From contig NZ_JAHBBE010000012.1 in NCBI RefSeq assembly GCF_019331805.1, forward strand, positions 1 to 61,669: a stretch of DNA of 61,669 bases. The letters run 5' to 3'. The stretch comes from Bifidobacterium pongonis (GTDB lineage Bacteria; Actinomycetota; Actinomycetes; Actinomycetales; Bifidobacteriaceae). The translations under genes and the position numbers were made by a program. Below are positions 45,965 to 55,499 of the stretch, one piece after another (within the stretch, counting starts at the first letter, position 1; the number at the start of each line of letters is the position of its first letter). The notes beneath the pieces were generated by a model. That model made no database searches. It saw nothing but the letters and a program-made list of their open reading frames with translations, and was not told the DNA's origin.

Positions 45965-47653
45965 ATGAGATCCCTGAAACCGCACATTCCACAAGGCGTC
46001 ATCGCCAGAAAGAAGATCATCAAGCCGGTGGCCATCATCGCCGCCGCCGCAGTCGTAGTCGCACTGACACCCCTCGCCGGCAGCAAAATCAGCTCCGCGA
46101 TCGAACGCAACCGCCTCGAACGGCTCAGCGCCAAAATCACCAACATCTACACCAGCGACTACCAGCAGACCGCCGACACCAAACTCGCCGAACAGCGCGA
46201 GAAGTCGTCCGCCACGCTCGACAAGCCCTTCACCAAGGTCAACCCCTACGGCACGAACACCACCTCGCTGTACGTGTACTTCACCACCGATCAGGCCACC
46301 AACGTCTCCTACACCATCCACGTGGAGGGCTACCCGGACTTCTCCGCCACCGCCAACCAGGGCGAGGACTACTCCACCACGCATGAATTCGTAGCGCTCG
46401 GCCTCATTCCGAAGAAAACCAATACCATCACGTTCACGCTCGCCGACTCCGACGGCAACACCGTGGCGACCAAGCAGATCAAGCAGAAGGGTCCGGCACT
46501 GCTCGGCGAGGAGGAGATCCAGCTCGAACAGAAGAAGCAGCCCACATCGGCCGCCAAACAGAGCGTTGGCAACGGGCTGTACGCAATCCTCGGCAACGAT
46601 TCCGACGATCAGGACTTCATGTACTACTACGACGTGAACGGCGTGCTGCGTGGCGAAATACCCGTGAAGTACTACCGTTCGCACCGTCTGGTGTTCGACG
46701 ATGACGGGCTGATGTGGTTCTCCGTGTCCACGCACACCATGGTCGGCATGAACCGGCTCGGCAAGCTGGAGAAGATCTTCGATCTGGATGAACGGTTCAT
46801 CCTCCACCATGATTACGCGCTCGACTCGGACGGCAACCTCGTGCTGCTCGCCACCGACCTGAAGCGTTCCGATCACGCGGTGCAGGATCAGGTGGTCAAG
46901 CTCGACACCACCACCGGCAAAACCACGCATCTGCTCGACTTGGGCACGATGTTCGCCGATTACAAGGCGAAGACCACGCATTCGGGCATCGACGAATCCG
47001 ACACGTCGGCCTCCGACCGCTGGGATTGGATCCACTGCAACACCATCCAGCTGCTGGACGACGGTTCGGCCATTCTTTCGGCGCGCGAAACCTCCACGAT
47101 CATCAAGGTCGCCGACATCGAGGGCACGCCGACGCTTGAGTACATGATCGGCGAGCCGAGCGTGTGGGACGATACGCAGTACCAGTCGTCGTTCCTCACC
47201 AAGGACGGCGATTTCCGCGACACCGGCGGCCAGCATTCCGTGACGTACAGCACGGATGATTCGCTGGAGGACGGCAGCTACTATCTCACGCTGTTCGACA
47301 ACAGCTTCGGCTATGCGATGACCCGCCCGGATTACGACTGGAGCAAGATCGGCCTGAGCACCGCGCAAAGCGCCAAGGACGAGAATTCACGCTCCCAGCT
47401 GCGCAAGTATCTGGTGAATGAGAAGACCGGCACCTACACCGAGGTGAACTCCTTCGACGTGCCTTACTCCCCTTACGTCAGCTCCGTGCAGGAGATCGAC
47501 GATGATCTGAATCTTGTGGATTCCGGTATGCAGGGACTGTTCGGCGTGTACGATTCCGATGGCACGTTGCAGGCGCAGTATTCGATGAAGCTGGCCACGA
47601 CATACATCTACCGCGTGTACCTGTACGATTTCCAAGGCTTCTACTTCGCGTAG
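45965..47653 (+). CDS. Aryl-sulfate sulfotransferase-like membrane-anchored protein
   Basis: 562 residues: a basic N-terminus, a signal-anchor helix (about residues 19-38), a roughly 80-residue N-terminal beta domain and a six-blade beta-propeller-like catalytic region. ILHHDYALDSDGNLVLLATD and DRWDWIHCNTIQLLDDGSA match the arylsulfotransferase (AssT) family, whose active-site His residues lie in these segments. It would move sulfate between phenolic compounds outside the cell without PAPS. ATG at 45965 is chosen because the anchor follows at once; ribosome site is weak. Confidence 0.82.
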   Translation: MRSLKPHIPQGVIARKKIIKPVAIIAAAAVVVALTPLAGSKISSAIERNRLERLSAKITNIYTSDYQQTADTKLAEQREKSSATLDKPFTKVNPYGTNTTSLYVYFTTDQATNVSYTIHVEGYPDFSATANQGEDYSTTHEFVALGLIPKKTNTITFTLADSDGNTVATKQIKQKGPALLGEEEIQLEQKKQPTSAAKQSVGNGLYAILGNDSDDQDFMYYYDVNGVLRGEIPVKYYRSHRLVFDDDGLMWFSVSTHTMVGMNRLGKLEKIFDLDERFILHHDYALDSDGNLVLLATDLKRSDHAVQDQVVKLDTTTGKTTHLLDLGTMFADYKAKTTHSGIDESDTSASDRWDWIHCNTIQLLDDGSAILSARETSTIIKVADIEGTPTLEYMIGEPSVWDDTQYQSSFLTKDGDFRDTGGQHSVTYSTDDSLEDGSYYLTLFDNSFGYAMTRPDYDWSKIGLSTAQSAKDENSRSQLRKYLVNEKTGTYTEVNSFDVPYSPYVSSVQEIDDDLNLVDSGMQGLFGVYDSDGTLQAQYSMKLATTYIYRVYLYDFQGFYFA

Positions 47654-47696
47654 GCGGTTGGGTGCGCGGCTCGGGCGACGTAGACAAACGCGGGCG

Positions 47697-47734
47697 CAAG
47701 GGCGCCATTCCGATTGTTGGGGATGGCGCCCTTG
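47697..47734. terminator. Hairpin after the sulfotransferase gene
   Basis: Arms caagggcgccattcc and ggatggcgcccttg form a stem of about 14 bp. No long T run on either side. Confidence 0.6.
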
Positions 47735-47833
47735 CTCGACGAAACCGATGCACGGATTTACAGATACCGTCCTCACCGCCTTGCGAAGCGACATGACCGT
47801 ACAACGAATAGCGTCACATGGTAAGGTGCACAC

Positions 47834-48442
47834 ATGGTGACTAAAGGCTATTCAAAGCGGCGTGGAAAAACAGCGAGATATACCGCATTGGCCGGACTGT
47901 TGGGCGCGCTCATGCTGCTCACGGCTTGCGGCGGTCAGTCGGCGACCGATTCGTCCGGCAGTTCCGCCGCCGATACAGGCTCTTCTTCCTCCGGCTCTTC
48001 TTCCTCTTCCTCGCAAATGGCGAACCCCTATACCAGCTACGAGACCCTCGCCGAAGCGGCCAAGGCTGCTGGGTTCGGCCTGAATGTTCCCGGCTCCATC
48101 GGAGATTACGGCCATCTTGCTTACCAAGTGATGAACGCGGGCCAGGGCGACGCCATGATCCAAATAACATATACCGCTTCATCGGATGCCAGCGGAAGTT
48201 CCTACACGATTCGTAAGGCCGCCGGCAACGACGACATATCCGGCGACTACAACGAGTACGCTCAAACGCGCAGTCTTTCCCTCGGCAAAGCCAGCACCAA
48301 AGTAACGGTGAAGGGCGATGCGGATGGTGCCGTCAAACTTGCGACATGGGTCAAGGACGGCTACGCGTATTCGCTTGGAGCGTATGACGGCACGTCCCTA
48401 TCGGAGGAGGAATTCGCCACCGTTTTCGAACAGATCTCCTAG
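47834..48442 (+). CDS. Lipoprotein of unknown function
   Basis: 202 residues: basic start, hydrophobic signal and lipobox LLTACGG (Cys about residue 32), a Ser/Ala-rich linker, then a domain beginning NPYTSYETLAEAAKAAGF and including LAYQVMNAGQGDAMIQITY, reminiscent of the DUF4367 type found in secreted Gram-positive proteins. ATG at 47834 with AAGGTG upstream. Last gene before the mobile element. Confidence 0.82.
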   Translation: MVTKGYSKRRGKTARYTALAGLLGALMLLTACGGQSATDSSGSSAADTGSSSSGSSSSSSQMANPYTSYETLAEAAKAAGFGLNVPGSIGDYGHLAYQVMNAGQGDAMIQITYTASSDASGSSYTIRKAAGNDDISGDYNEYAQTRSLSLGKASTKVTVKGDADGAVKLATWVKDGYAYSLGAYDGTSLSEEEFATVFEQIS

Positions 48443-48488
48443 CGTTGGCGGCGACGCACGCTAAGCGTTGCCCGGCTTTACCGGTAAA

Positions 48489-48514
48489 CGGCCCAAAGAT
48501 CCCGTCTTTGGGCC
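48489..48514 (+). terminator. Hairpin after the lipoprotein gene
   Basis: Stem cggcccaaaga / tctttgggccg, 5-base loop, without a T run. Confidence 0.55.
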
Positions 48515-48562
48515 GCTGCCTTGCGCACTAGCATGGACTTGTTCCCACAAGGGGAATGACAA

Positions 48563-48591
48563 ATGAAAAAGCCGCCATTTCTGGCGGCTTT
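48563..48591 (-). terminator. Intrinsic terminator of the recombinase gene
   Basis: Stem aaagccgcca / tggcggcttt with TTTTTCATTT behind it on the minus strand, touching the recombinase stop codon. Confidence 0.9.
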
Positions 48592-50174
48592 CAACCAGTG
48601 GAGCCGAGGGGGAAGCAGTCGAACCCGACACTTCCCCCTTTAGCAAAAGGGGATTCGTCGGTCCAATACTCATCCAGCGAGAACCAGTCACGCCATGTGA
48701 TTTCCTGCTTGTCGTCCTCAGAGAACCACATGCTCACGACGAGCTTGTCGTCGTACAGATAGACCTTGTCCACGAAATACTCGAAGACTTGGTCTCGAAT
48801 CTCCGGGTCGTTCACGTCGGCGTGCAGGAACTTGTCGAAGTACGCCTGGATGCTGTGCCTGTCCTCGCACAGCGACACGCGGACGTTTTCCGTCCCTATG
48901 GCATCGTCCAGGGCGCTCTTCTGCTCCTCGAGCTGCGCGAGACGTTCCGTCACCGTGTCGCTGACCACGCCCTTCTCGATGACCTTCACGAGGTTCGCGA
49001 GGCTCTTCTCCACTTCCCTGCGCTTCGCCTCCAGCGCCTCGAGATATGCGGTGTCGTCGTGGCTCTTCTCGTAATACTCCGCCGCATCCAGGGCGAGCGC
49101 CGTCACGTTCTCCTCGTCGTCGACGATGTTGTGCAGGGCGAACAGCACCATGTCCTCCAAGTCCCGCTTGCGGGCCTTGTGCAGGTGGCACTCCTTCCTG
49201 CGCTGGGCGGAGCAGTAGTAGTAGTAATACGTCCGCCCGGTCTTGCTCGTACCTGACACGCCCTGCATGGTGCTCCCGCACTCACCGCAATAGAGCTTGC
49301 CCGTGAGCCAATAGCGCGGGGCGTCGCTGCCGTCCATGCCGTGCGCCCGCTGGGAACCCTTGCGCTTGTTCTCGGCGAACCGCCTTTGCGCCCTATCGAA
49401 AGTCGCCTCGTCGACAAGGACGGGCATTCCGCCGGCGACCGTGATGTCGCCGTGGTGGTACTCGCCGATGTAGGCGCGGTTCTTGAGCATCTTATTCAGC
49501 ATGTTCACGCTGAACTTCGCGTTCCTCGGCGTGCGCAGGCCCTGCGCGTTCATCTCCTCGGCAATGGCCTTCAGCGGCTTGCCCGACGCGTATTCCTTAA
49601 ACGCCCACTGCACGAACGGCGCCGTGTTCGGGTCCGGGACGTACTTCTTCGTGGACCTGTCCACGTCGTAGCCGAACAGCTTGTGGCCGTTGTACAGGGC
49701 GTGCTGCGCGTTGTAGTCCATGCCGCGCTGGATGTTCTGCGACAGCTGGCGGCTGTAATACTCCGCCATGGCCTCCATCAGCCCCTCGATGAGGACGCCT
49801 TCGGGTCCCTCCGTCGGGATGTGCTCGGCCAGCAGGTGAATCTCGCATCCCGCGTCGCGGATTTTCTTCTTCGCCATCGCCAGGACGTATTTGTCGCGTC
49901 CCAGACGGTCGGTCTTCCACATGATGAGGGTATGGGGACGGATTTTTGCGACTTCCGACAGCATCTGCTGGAACCCCGGTCGTGCGTCCGTGGTGCCGGA
50001 TATTGCCGCGTCCTCATACTCCTGCACGATTTTGAAGCCGTGCGCGTCCGCCCATTCGTGGGCAAGCTCGCGCTGCTGGTCGATGCTCGCGTCGTTCTGC
50101 GAGTGGGACGAGAAGCGATAGTACGCTATCGCAAGGTTGTTGTCGTTCGGCGCGAATTTCTTCTTGCGTGCCAT
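48591..50174 (-). CDS. Large serine recombinase (integrase)
   Basis: Catalyses integration and excision of the element. 527 residues: resolvase domain with nucleophile Ser22 in AYYRFSSHSQ, WKTDRLGRDKY and the EYYSRQLSQN helix; a recombinase domain (FGYDVDRSTKKYVPDP); a zinc-ribbon (YCGECGSTMQG ... YYYCSAQRRKECHLH); and a coiled-coil region (about 385-440). ATG at 50174 with GGGGGTGG upstream. The last residues (GFDCFPLGSTG) are encoded by DNA resembling an RNA-gene 3' end, so the attachment site may overlap the stop. Confidence 0.95.
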   Translation of the reverse strand: MARKKKFAPNDNNLAIAYYRFSSHSQNDASIDQQRELAHEWADAHGFKIVQEYEDAAISGTTDARPGFQQMLSEVAKIRPHTLIMWKTDRLGRDKYVLAMAKKKIRDAGCEIHLLAEHIPTEGPEGVLIEGLMEAMAEYYSRQLSQNIQRGMDYNAQHALYNGHKLFGYDVDRSTKKYVPDPNTAPFVQWAFKEYASGKPLKAIAEEMNAQGLRTPRNAKFSVNMLNKMLKNRAYIGEYHHGDITVAGGMPVLVDEATFDRAQRRFAENKRKGSQRAHGMDGSDAPRYWLTGKLYCGECGSTMQGVSGTSKTGRTYYYYYCSAQRRKECHLHKARKRDLEDMVLFALHNIVDDEENVTALALDAAEYYEKSHDDTAYLEALEAKRREVEKSLANLVKVIEKGVVSDTVTERLAQLEEQKSALDDAIGTENVRVSLCEDRHSIQAYFDKFLHADVNDPEIRDQVFEYFVDKVYLYDDKLVVSMWFSEDDKQEITWRDWFSLDEYWTDESPFAKGGSVGFDCFPLGSTG

Positions 50175-50215
50175 AGGTTTACCACCCCCTGTAATTTTTG
50201 CTTATAGGTTTTCAC
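50126..50215 (-). CDS. Possible 29-residue leader ORF overlapping the recombinase start
   Basis: GTG at 50215 follows a strong AGGAGG (50222-50227), much better than the recombinase's own site. The frame, shifted relative to the recombinase, reads MKTYKQKLQGVVNLW... and stops 46 bases inside the recombinase gene. Could couple or limit recombinase translation. No homology known. Confidence 0.25.
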   Translation of the reverse strand: MKTYKQKLQGVVNLWHARRNSRRTTTTLR

Positions 50216-50263
50216 GTTAGTTCCTCCTGTATGATGAATTGCGTAAATACGCATTTAATTATA

Positions 50264-50293
50264 AAGCCCGCCGCCCATAAGGACGACGGGCTT
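50264..50293 (-). terminator. Intrinsic terminator after the DUF262-HNH gene
   Basis: Stem aagcccgtcgtcc / gggcggcgggctt (with G-U pairs) and TATAATT behind it on the minus strand. The same AT-rich patch contains a TATAAT-like box for the recombinase. Confidence 0.8.
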
Positions 50294-50303
50294 CTCGCTT
50301 CCG

Positions 50304-51470
50304 TTATCGGTTGCCCTTCGCTCTGTTATGCGTCTTGCAGAGCATCTGACAGTTCGCCTCATCCGTCGCTCCGCCTCGGCTCCATGCAGTCACATGGTCG
50401 GCGTCCATCTCGGTCTCCTTGTAAATGCGTTTAGCATTTGCATCGTGTCCGAGGGCGCAAAGCGGGCAGTTCGACGTATCGTTCGCCTTAGCGTCCGCCG
50501 TCTGCTTGCGATAGACAGACTTAATCGTCTTCTTATCGAACACGCGGATGTTCAACAGGCGCTCGTCCTTCTCGCCACCGAGAATGTACTCGAAGATTCC
50601 CTTCTTGTCGGTCACTTGCGAGTCATCCAGCAGGGCCTCGACGCGCTCTGCGACCTTATCCTTCGAGTATGCGTTCTTGTGGTACTCGCGGTATAGACGG
50701 CCCCAATCAAGCCCGCACATCTCGCTTCCGGTGTACTCGAACACCTTATCGACCCAGTCGATGACCGTGTCGAAATGACGCTTCAGCTCGTCGATGTTCG
50801 TGTCGTTGCGGTGGGAGGCCATGTACTCGTCAATCTCGCCCTCGCTCACCCAATCGAGCGCGGTCTCGAGAATCGCCTGACGCTTCGGGTCTCCCTTCAC
50901 GTACGTCTGCCAGCGATTCATGTTCGAATTTCCCGTATTCGAGAACACCTCACGCGCCATCGTCACGAACGGGCCGTGATACGCCGCGTTGCGCAACTCC
51001 TGCTTCACCAACGGAACACCAGCAATGTTGATAGTCTCGAACCACGCTTGAATCTCCGACGGTTCGCCCTCGCAGACGTAAATCGTCAAAGGCGCGTCAA
51101 TAATGAGCTTCTGCTGGTCGGCGTCCAGGCTGTCGAAATAGCGCGGCTTGCCGTTCAGCTCGACGGCGAACGGCCACGACTTGTTCACGTAGCGGGCAAA
51201 TGACGTAATGCGCTGCTGCCCATCCAGAACCTCGTACATCCCGTCGGCGTTCTTCACGAAGTAAATCAGGCCAAGCGGATAGCCCTTCAACAAGGACTCG
51301 ACAACGGCCACATCGCGCTTGCCGTCTCCGTAGATATAGTTGCGCTGATACTCGGGCTGGATGATGAGCTGTCCGTCGAGGCCGAACAACCCCTTTCCCT
51401 CGTTGCGGTCGAACACGAAGCCCTTACAGACATCGCCGACCGTCCAATCAGTATGTAAAGTTGTCTTCAT
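50304..51470 (-). CDS. DUF262 protein with C-terminal HNH nuclease
   Basis: 388 residues: an N-terminal ParB/DUF262 fold with [10 protein letters not shown] (about 39-48) and the nucleotide-site motif [10 protein letters not shown] (82-91), a helical middle, and a C-terminal HNH domain ([34 protein letters not shown]). This layout resembles GmrSD-type restriction enzymes (DUF262 plus His-Me finger nuclease). The ATG at 51470 overlaps the methyltransferase stop (TGATG), with AAAGGAGG upstream, so the two are translationally coupled. Probably the cutting partner of the methyltransferase. Confidence 0.88.
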   Translation of the reverse strand: MKTTLHTDWTVGDVCKGFVFDRNEGKGLFGLDGQLIIQPEYQRNYIYGDGKRDVAVVESLLKGYPLGLIYFVKNADGMYEVLDGQQRITSFARYVNKSWPFAVELNGKPRYFDSLDADQQKLIIDAPLTIYVCEGEPSEIQAWFETINIAGVPLVKQELRNAAYHGPFVTMAREVFSNTGNSNMNRWQTYVKGDPKRQAILETALDWVSEGEIDEYMASHRNDTNIDELKRHFDTVIDWVDKVFEYTGSEMCGLDWGRLYREYHKNAYSKDKVAERVEALLDDSQVTDKKGIFEYILGGEKDERLLNIRVFDKKTIKSVYRKQTADAKANDTSNCPLCALGHDANAKRIYKETEMDADHVTAWSRGGATDEANCQMLCKTHNRAKGNR

Positions 51471-52759
51471 CAATTGTTGCCTCCTTTCCGGCATATAAGA
51501 ACACGGCGATAAGTTTCCTTTCCGTTGATTGTTCCATTCATAGAGCCAGTGGCACGACTCTTAACACTCGACGGAAAGAAATAATCTATTGGTTCAATTT
51601 GTGTCTGACCGTGATTCTGGCGTAGGTAATCTTCCCATTTATCTTGCCTTCTGCGTTTTTTATCATCCCCGCTATCGCTGTCGAACAAGGATACGAAAGT
51701 ACGGTTGAACTCTCTCTCTCTCGTGAAGACTAAGTCTTTGCCATCTTCACCCTTGCGAAAAGCGACAATTTCAAACTGCTCGGGATTGTATTTGTCCAAA
51801 AACGTAATCGGCACACCCATCACGCCGTCATAATCAGACGGAATGGCTTCCACAAACGGTACCTCGATGGCATCGTAATTGTCATAATGCGGATATTCCA
51901 GCTTGCCGTAGTCCTTCTCGAGTTTCTTACGAAGCCTTTTGTTGAACTTCAAATTGTGTTCCATCGTATCAAGCAGCAACGGCTCGTGACGTTTGTTATG
52001 GTCTATGTTCGTGAACCAGCAAGCGGACGCCAAACGTCCCATGACCACGCCACCGATAATCTTGTACGCAGAACCCTCCTTTTTGTGCTCAACTAGCCAT
52101 TGCTTGCGCTCGTCTGGCACATCGAAATACATGTCCTGATTGAGCGACTTGTAACCAAGCCAGATTTCATTGTTCTTCAGGTGAGGGAACACCTCTTTGT
52201 AGGTGATAGCGTTCATGTTTCCGAGAATCACAAATTGCTTGCCAGCCTCCAGAATCCACGCAAGGAACTCGCGAAACAACGAGAACGGCGGGTTCGTGAT
52301 AATGATGTCCGCCTCATCGCGCAACGCCCTTACCTCGGCGGAGCGAAAATCACCGTCACCTTTGAGGTATCCCGAAAACTCGATGTCGTCGGCATCGACC
52401 CGTCCGGAACCGTCCTTGTCCTTCGCCAGGGTGAACAGCTTGCCGTGCGTATCATGCTTGTCGGCGTCAAACAGTGGCGACTCCTGCTCGAACAACGTGA
52501 GCTGCTGACTACCCGCGCTCTTCGCATACGATGTGCTAATCAGCTTCTTCAGCCCGAAGCGCTCGAAGTTCGCCGCGAAGTATTTCGTGAAGTTCGACCA
52601 CTCCGGGTCATCGCAAGGCAACAGAACCGTCTTGTCCCTGAACACATCAGGATTGAACTCCACATAGGCGTTCATCTCGGCTTCAATGTCACTGTACTGC
52701 GTGTAAAACTCATCGTTCTTGGCATCCCTCGCTGAATGCAATGCTGTATTTTCGGCCAT
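51470..52759 (-). CDS. Adenine DNA methyltransferase, EcoRI-methylase family
   Basis: 429 residues with an N-terminal segment rich in acidic and aromatic residues ([17 protein letters not shown]), [13 protein letters not shown] as likely AdoMet site, and the amino-methyltransferase motif [11 protein letters not shown] (about 155-165). This fits the EcoRI-type N6-adenine methyltransferase family. The ATG at 52759 directly abuts the stop of the upstream ribbon-helix-helix gene. Presumed to protect DNA against the coupled DUF262-HNH protein. Confidence 0.88.
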   Translation of the reverse strand: MAENTALHSARDAKNDEFYTQYSDIEAEMNAYVEFNPDVFRDKTVLLPCDDPEWSNFTKYFAANFERFGLKKLISTSYAKSAGSQQLTLFEQESPLFDADKHDTHGKLFTLAKDKDGSGRVDADDIEFSGYLKGDGDFRSAEVRALRDEADIIITNPPFSLFREFLAWILEAGKQFVILGNMNAITYKEVFPHLKNNEIWLGYKSLNQDMYFDVPDERKQWLVEHKKEGSAYKIIGGVVMGRLASACWFTNIDHNKRHEPLLLDTMEHNLKFNKRLRKKLEKDYGKLEYPHYDNYDAIEVPFVEAIPSDYDGVMGVPITFLDKYNPEQFEIVAFRKGEDGKDLVFTREREFNRTFVSLFDSDSGDDKKRRRQDKWEDYLRQNHGQTQIEPIDYFFPSSVKSRATGSMNGTINGKETYRRVLICRKGGNN

Positions 52760-52990
52760 TTACTCGCTCACCTCCTCAAGATGCTCCTGAACCCACTCGT
52801 GGATGATTGCAGCAATCGTCGTCTCGCGCTCAGCAGCCATCATCTTGAGTGCCTTCTTGTCGCTCACGGTGAGCGACAGCGAGAGCGTCGTGCGCTTCTC
52901 GTCCGCCGTCGTATCGGCGACGACGGCCTTCTCTATCTTCTTCTGCTCGGCCTCGCGGTCGGCAGCGTATTTCTCGAACATATTCGCCAT
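52760..52990 (-). CDS. Small ribbon-helix-helix-type regulator
   Basis: 76 residues: an acidic/basic N-terminal helix, then KRTTLSLSLTVSDKKALKMM followed by AAERETTIAAIIHEWVQEHL, a beta strand plus two helices typical of RHH DNA-binding proteins (CopG/Arc-like). First gene of the methyltransferase cassette, with its own promoter and an A/T-rich near-palindrome between promoter and start, so it may autoregulate. It could also be the partner of ParA upstream. Confidence 0.75.
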   Translation of the reverse strand: MANMFEKYAADREAEQKKIEKAVVADTTADEKRTTLSLSLTVSDKKALKMMAAERETTIAAIIHEWVQEHLEEVSE

Positions 52991-53026
52991 GGCTCGACCT
53001 CCTTTAATTATTTACATATTTGTACA

Positions 53027-53055
53027 ATTATACATCATTGAGACGCATTTGTCCA
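53027..53055 (-). promoter_or_regulatory. Promoter of the RHH-methyltransferase-DUF262 operon
   Basis: On the minus strand TGGACA, 17 bases, TATAAT. Located between parA and the RHH gene. The bases ttgtacaaatatgtaa just downstream are a possible operator. Confidence 0.75.
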
Positions 53056-53080
53056 GATGGATAGCACCTCTGACCTGCGG

Positions 53081-53638
53081 TTATTCCTTCGGGAACCCCG
53101 CAGCCTCGCGCACCGTGTCTACCAGCTCGCGCGTCGCTCTCGCCGCCTTGCCGCGTCGGTCGAACTCGACCACGGACTTGCCGGCGGCTCCCGCCTGGAC
53201 GAACGCCTCGGACTGGGGCAGCGTGGCCACCGTCTGGTCGCCCGCAAGACCGCCGAACCACTCCATGAAGTCGCGGGACGCCTTGAAGCGGTTCCACCCG
53301 TTCATCACGTAGACAATCTTCGCGCGGCCGTTCTTGAACACCGCCTTGCGCATGCGCATCAGCGGCTCGATGTCCCTCGACGTGGTTCTGGTCGGGATGA
53401 CCACCACGTCCGCCTCCCTCAGCCAGTCCGACAGCGCCTCCTGCAAGGCCCCCGGCGTGTCCACCACGGCGACCTGCGCGCCGTCCGCCTCATGCGTCTC
53501 GTGCAGCGTGCCGCCCTGCGTGTCCAAGTCGTAGAAGCTCACGGGGATGCCGGAGCGCTCGAAGGAGAAGGCAATCTCGTCGGCGACCAGGGACTTGCCA
53601 ACGCCGCCCTTCTGATTGCATACCAGAATCGTCTTCAT
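53081..53638 (-). CDS. parA: ParA-family partition ATPase
   Basis: 185 residues, short-type ParA without an N-terminal DNA-binding domain. Deviant Walker A KGGVGKS at 10-16, VVDTPGA at about 58-64, VVVIPTRTTS. Likely segregates the excised, replicating form of the element. ATG at 53638 has GAGGTGAGGAT upstream; its own promoter is visible. No classical ParB gene follows, but an RHH gene does. Confidence 0.9.
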   Translation of the reverse strand: MKTILVCNQKGGVGKSLVADEIAFSFERSGIPVSFYDLDTQGGTLHETHEADGAQVAVVDTPGALQEALSDWLREADVVVIPTRTTSRDIEPLMRMRKAVFKNGRAKIVYVMNGWNRFKASRDFMEWFGGLAGDQTVATLPQSEAFVQAGAAGKSVVEFDRRGKAARATRELVDTVREAAGFPKE

Positions 53639-53685
53639 ATCCTCACCTCGCTATATATTTAATCAATTACGTATTTCCATATTTA

Positions 53686-53714
53686 ATTATATGAGCCGAC
53701 AAGTACATGTTCAA
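53686..53714 (-). promoter_or_regulatory. Promoter of parA
   Basis: On the minus strand TTGAAC, 17 bases, TATAAT, about 50 bases before the parA start. The intervening A/T-rich stretch has symmetric words (catatttaattatatg) that may be an operator or centromere. Confidence 0.7.
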
Positions 53715-53934
53715 CTGCCACTTTCGGGGCTTTATCGGGTCTTCATCTGGGCTTTTGCCGGTCTCAAAACGGGCTTCACGCCCTCGCTTCGCTCCGTCCG
53801 TTCCGCCGCGTTTTCCGAATCCGGCTCATAAACGAGCGGACGACGAAAACCCCGATTTTCCGCCCCTTGCGCGTACGCCCATCAACAGCCCTTCTGAAGG
53901 TCTCATCAAAGCCCGCGAGCGGGTACTTGAGAAA

Positions 53935-53957
53935 GGGAGCAGCTTGACGCTGCTCCC
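53935..53957 (-). terminator. Intrinsic terminator of the relaxase operon
   Basis: Stem gggagcagc / gctgctccc, 5-base loop, TTTCT behind it on the minus strand, 13 bases after the relaxase stop. The rest of 53715-53934 shows no gene. Confidence 0.85.
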
Positions 53958-53969
53958 TCATCGTTTCGG

Positions 53970-55499
53970 CTACTCGTCGAACTGCGTGTCCTTGTCCGCC
54001 GACCTCGGCGTCCTCACGGGCGCACGCTGCTCGGCCTCCTTGACACGGCGCTGCATGCGCTCGTGCTTCAGACGCCTCTCGCGCTCGTCCTCGTCGGACA
54101 GTGCCTTCTCCGCCGCCTTGAGGCGCTTCTCGGCATCCCACATGCTCTTGCGGGACTCGTACACGCGCCTCTCCGCCTCCTCGCGCTGGCGGCGCCGTTC
54201 CTCCGCGAGAAACTGCTGAATCATCATGCGCAGCATCATGGCGGTCATGTCGGCCATCATGCGGGACACGGGGTCACGGGCGTTGCACCCCGCCTTGGCG
54301 AACACGTGCATGCCGGCCAGAAGCCCCGGACACGGGCGTTGCAGGGTGTCGCGCGCCTCCTTGGAGGCATGGAACTCGCGCCTTGCGGCGTCCACGTCCT
54401 CGCGCAGCCTCGCCAGCTGCTCGTCCGGGTGGTTCCGCGCCTCGACAATCTGCTGATAGCGCTCGTCCATGAAGGGCTTGCCCTCCTCGCGTGAGCGGTG
54501 GATATGCGCCTTCTGAAGGTCGGACGCCATCTCCGACACGTACGCCCGGTCGAGGTCGTACACGTCGAGAGCGAAATCCTTAGATGGCCGCTCCTCCGGT
54601 TCTGCCGTCTCGGGCACGTCGGGAAGGACCTCCGGTGCCGGGGCGTCCTGCTGCTGTGCCTCAAGCTCGCGCTGCTTCGCCTCGAAGTACGCCTCGATGC
54701 CCTCGCGGGTCAGGTCGTCGGCGAGGTTGGAGGCACGGCGCTTGCGGGTGCGGCGCTTCGGTCCCCACTCGTCCACGGCCTTGTAGGACCATCCCGTCGT
54801 GACCTCGCCGGTCTTCCTGTCGGTCTTCGTGGTCTCCTTCAGCGTCACGCCGCTCAGCCCAAGTTTGCGCCTGAACTCGTCCAGCGTGCTGGAGCGGTCG
54901 CGGGCACCCGCCACCCTGTCGCCGAGCCTTCTGTCGAAGGAATCCGGCTGGAACGTCTCGCGCTTCTGCTCCCAGAGGGACATCTCCTTGTCCGCCCCGA
55001 GCACCGAGAAACCATTCTCACGGCTCAGCTCATCATTGACCGCCTTCACACGCGGAGCATAGAGGCTCGTGTCCCCCTTGTTGATGACCTGACCGGTACG
55101 GGCGTCGTGGTTCGCAATGGTCGCGTGCGCATGCACGCAGCCTCCCTCGCCGTCCACGTGCATGGTGACCCAGCACATGGAGTCGGGGGCAAGCTCGTGG
55201 CACAGCGTGTACGCGTATTCCATGCCACGCTGGATGTCGTCGGCCTTGCTTGGGTCAAGCTCGTCGGTCGCCCATGAGATGCGCAGCTCGTAGCCCTCGT
55301 TGACCGCGTTCGGGTGGCGATGCTTCTGCCCCTCGCAGTAGACAATGAAATCCCCTCTTGAGGCGGCGTCACCCATCTGCGCGGCGATGCGGTCCGTGCC
55401 GTTTTCCAGATGAGCGCGTCTGCGCTTTCCCTCGCCGAACTCGGTGTACGACATACGCCCGCGCACGTTCGGAAGCGACTGCACATGCGTCGTTGACAT
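53970..55499 (-). CDS. mobA: Relaxase/mobilization nuclease
   Basis: Nicks oriT and pilots the strand to a recipient. 509 residues: N-terminal relaxase domain with candidate catalytic Tyr18 (GRMSYTEFGEG) and the metal-binding His triad H114, H123, H125 (MHVDGEGGCVHAHATIANHD), then long charged helical regions (about 260-509) rich in Glu/Arg. Resembles the relaxase/mobilisation nuclease family, probably MOBP. The ATG at 55499 overlaps the mobC stop (TGATG). Confidence 0.9.
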   Translation of the reverse strand: MSTTHVQSLPNVRGRMSYTEFGEGKRRRAHLENGTDRIAAQMGDAASRGDFIVYCEGQKHRHPNAVNEGYELRISWATDELDPSKADDIQRGMEYAYTLCHELAPDSMCWVTMHVDGEGGCVHAHATIANHDARTGQVINKGDTSLYAPRVKAVNDELSRENGFSVLGADKEMSLWEQKRETFQPDSFDRRLGDRVAGARDRSSTLDEFRRKLGLSGVTLKETTKTDRKTGEVTTGWSYKAVDEWGPKRRTRKRRASNLADDLTREGIEAYFEAKQRELEAQQQDAPAPEVLPDVPETAEPEERPSKDFALDVYDLDRAYVSEMASDLQKAHIHRSREEGKPFMDERYQQIVEARNHPDEQLARLREDVDAARREFHASKEARDTLQRPCPGLLAGMHVFAKAGCNARDPVSRMMADMTAMMLRMMIQQFLAEERRRQREEAERRVYESRKSMWDAEKRLKAAEKALSDEDERERRLKHERMQRRVKEAEQRAPVRTPRSADKDTQFDE

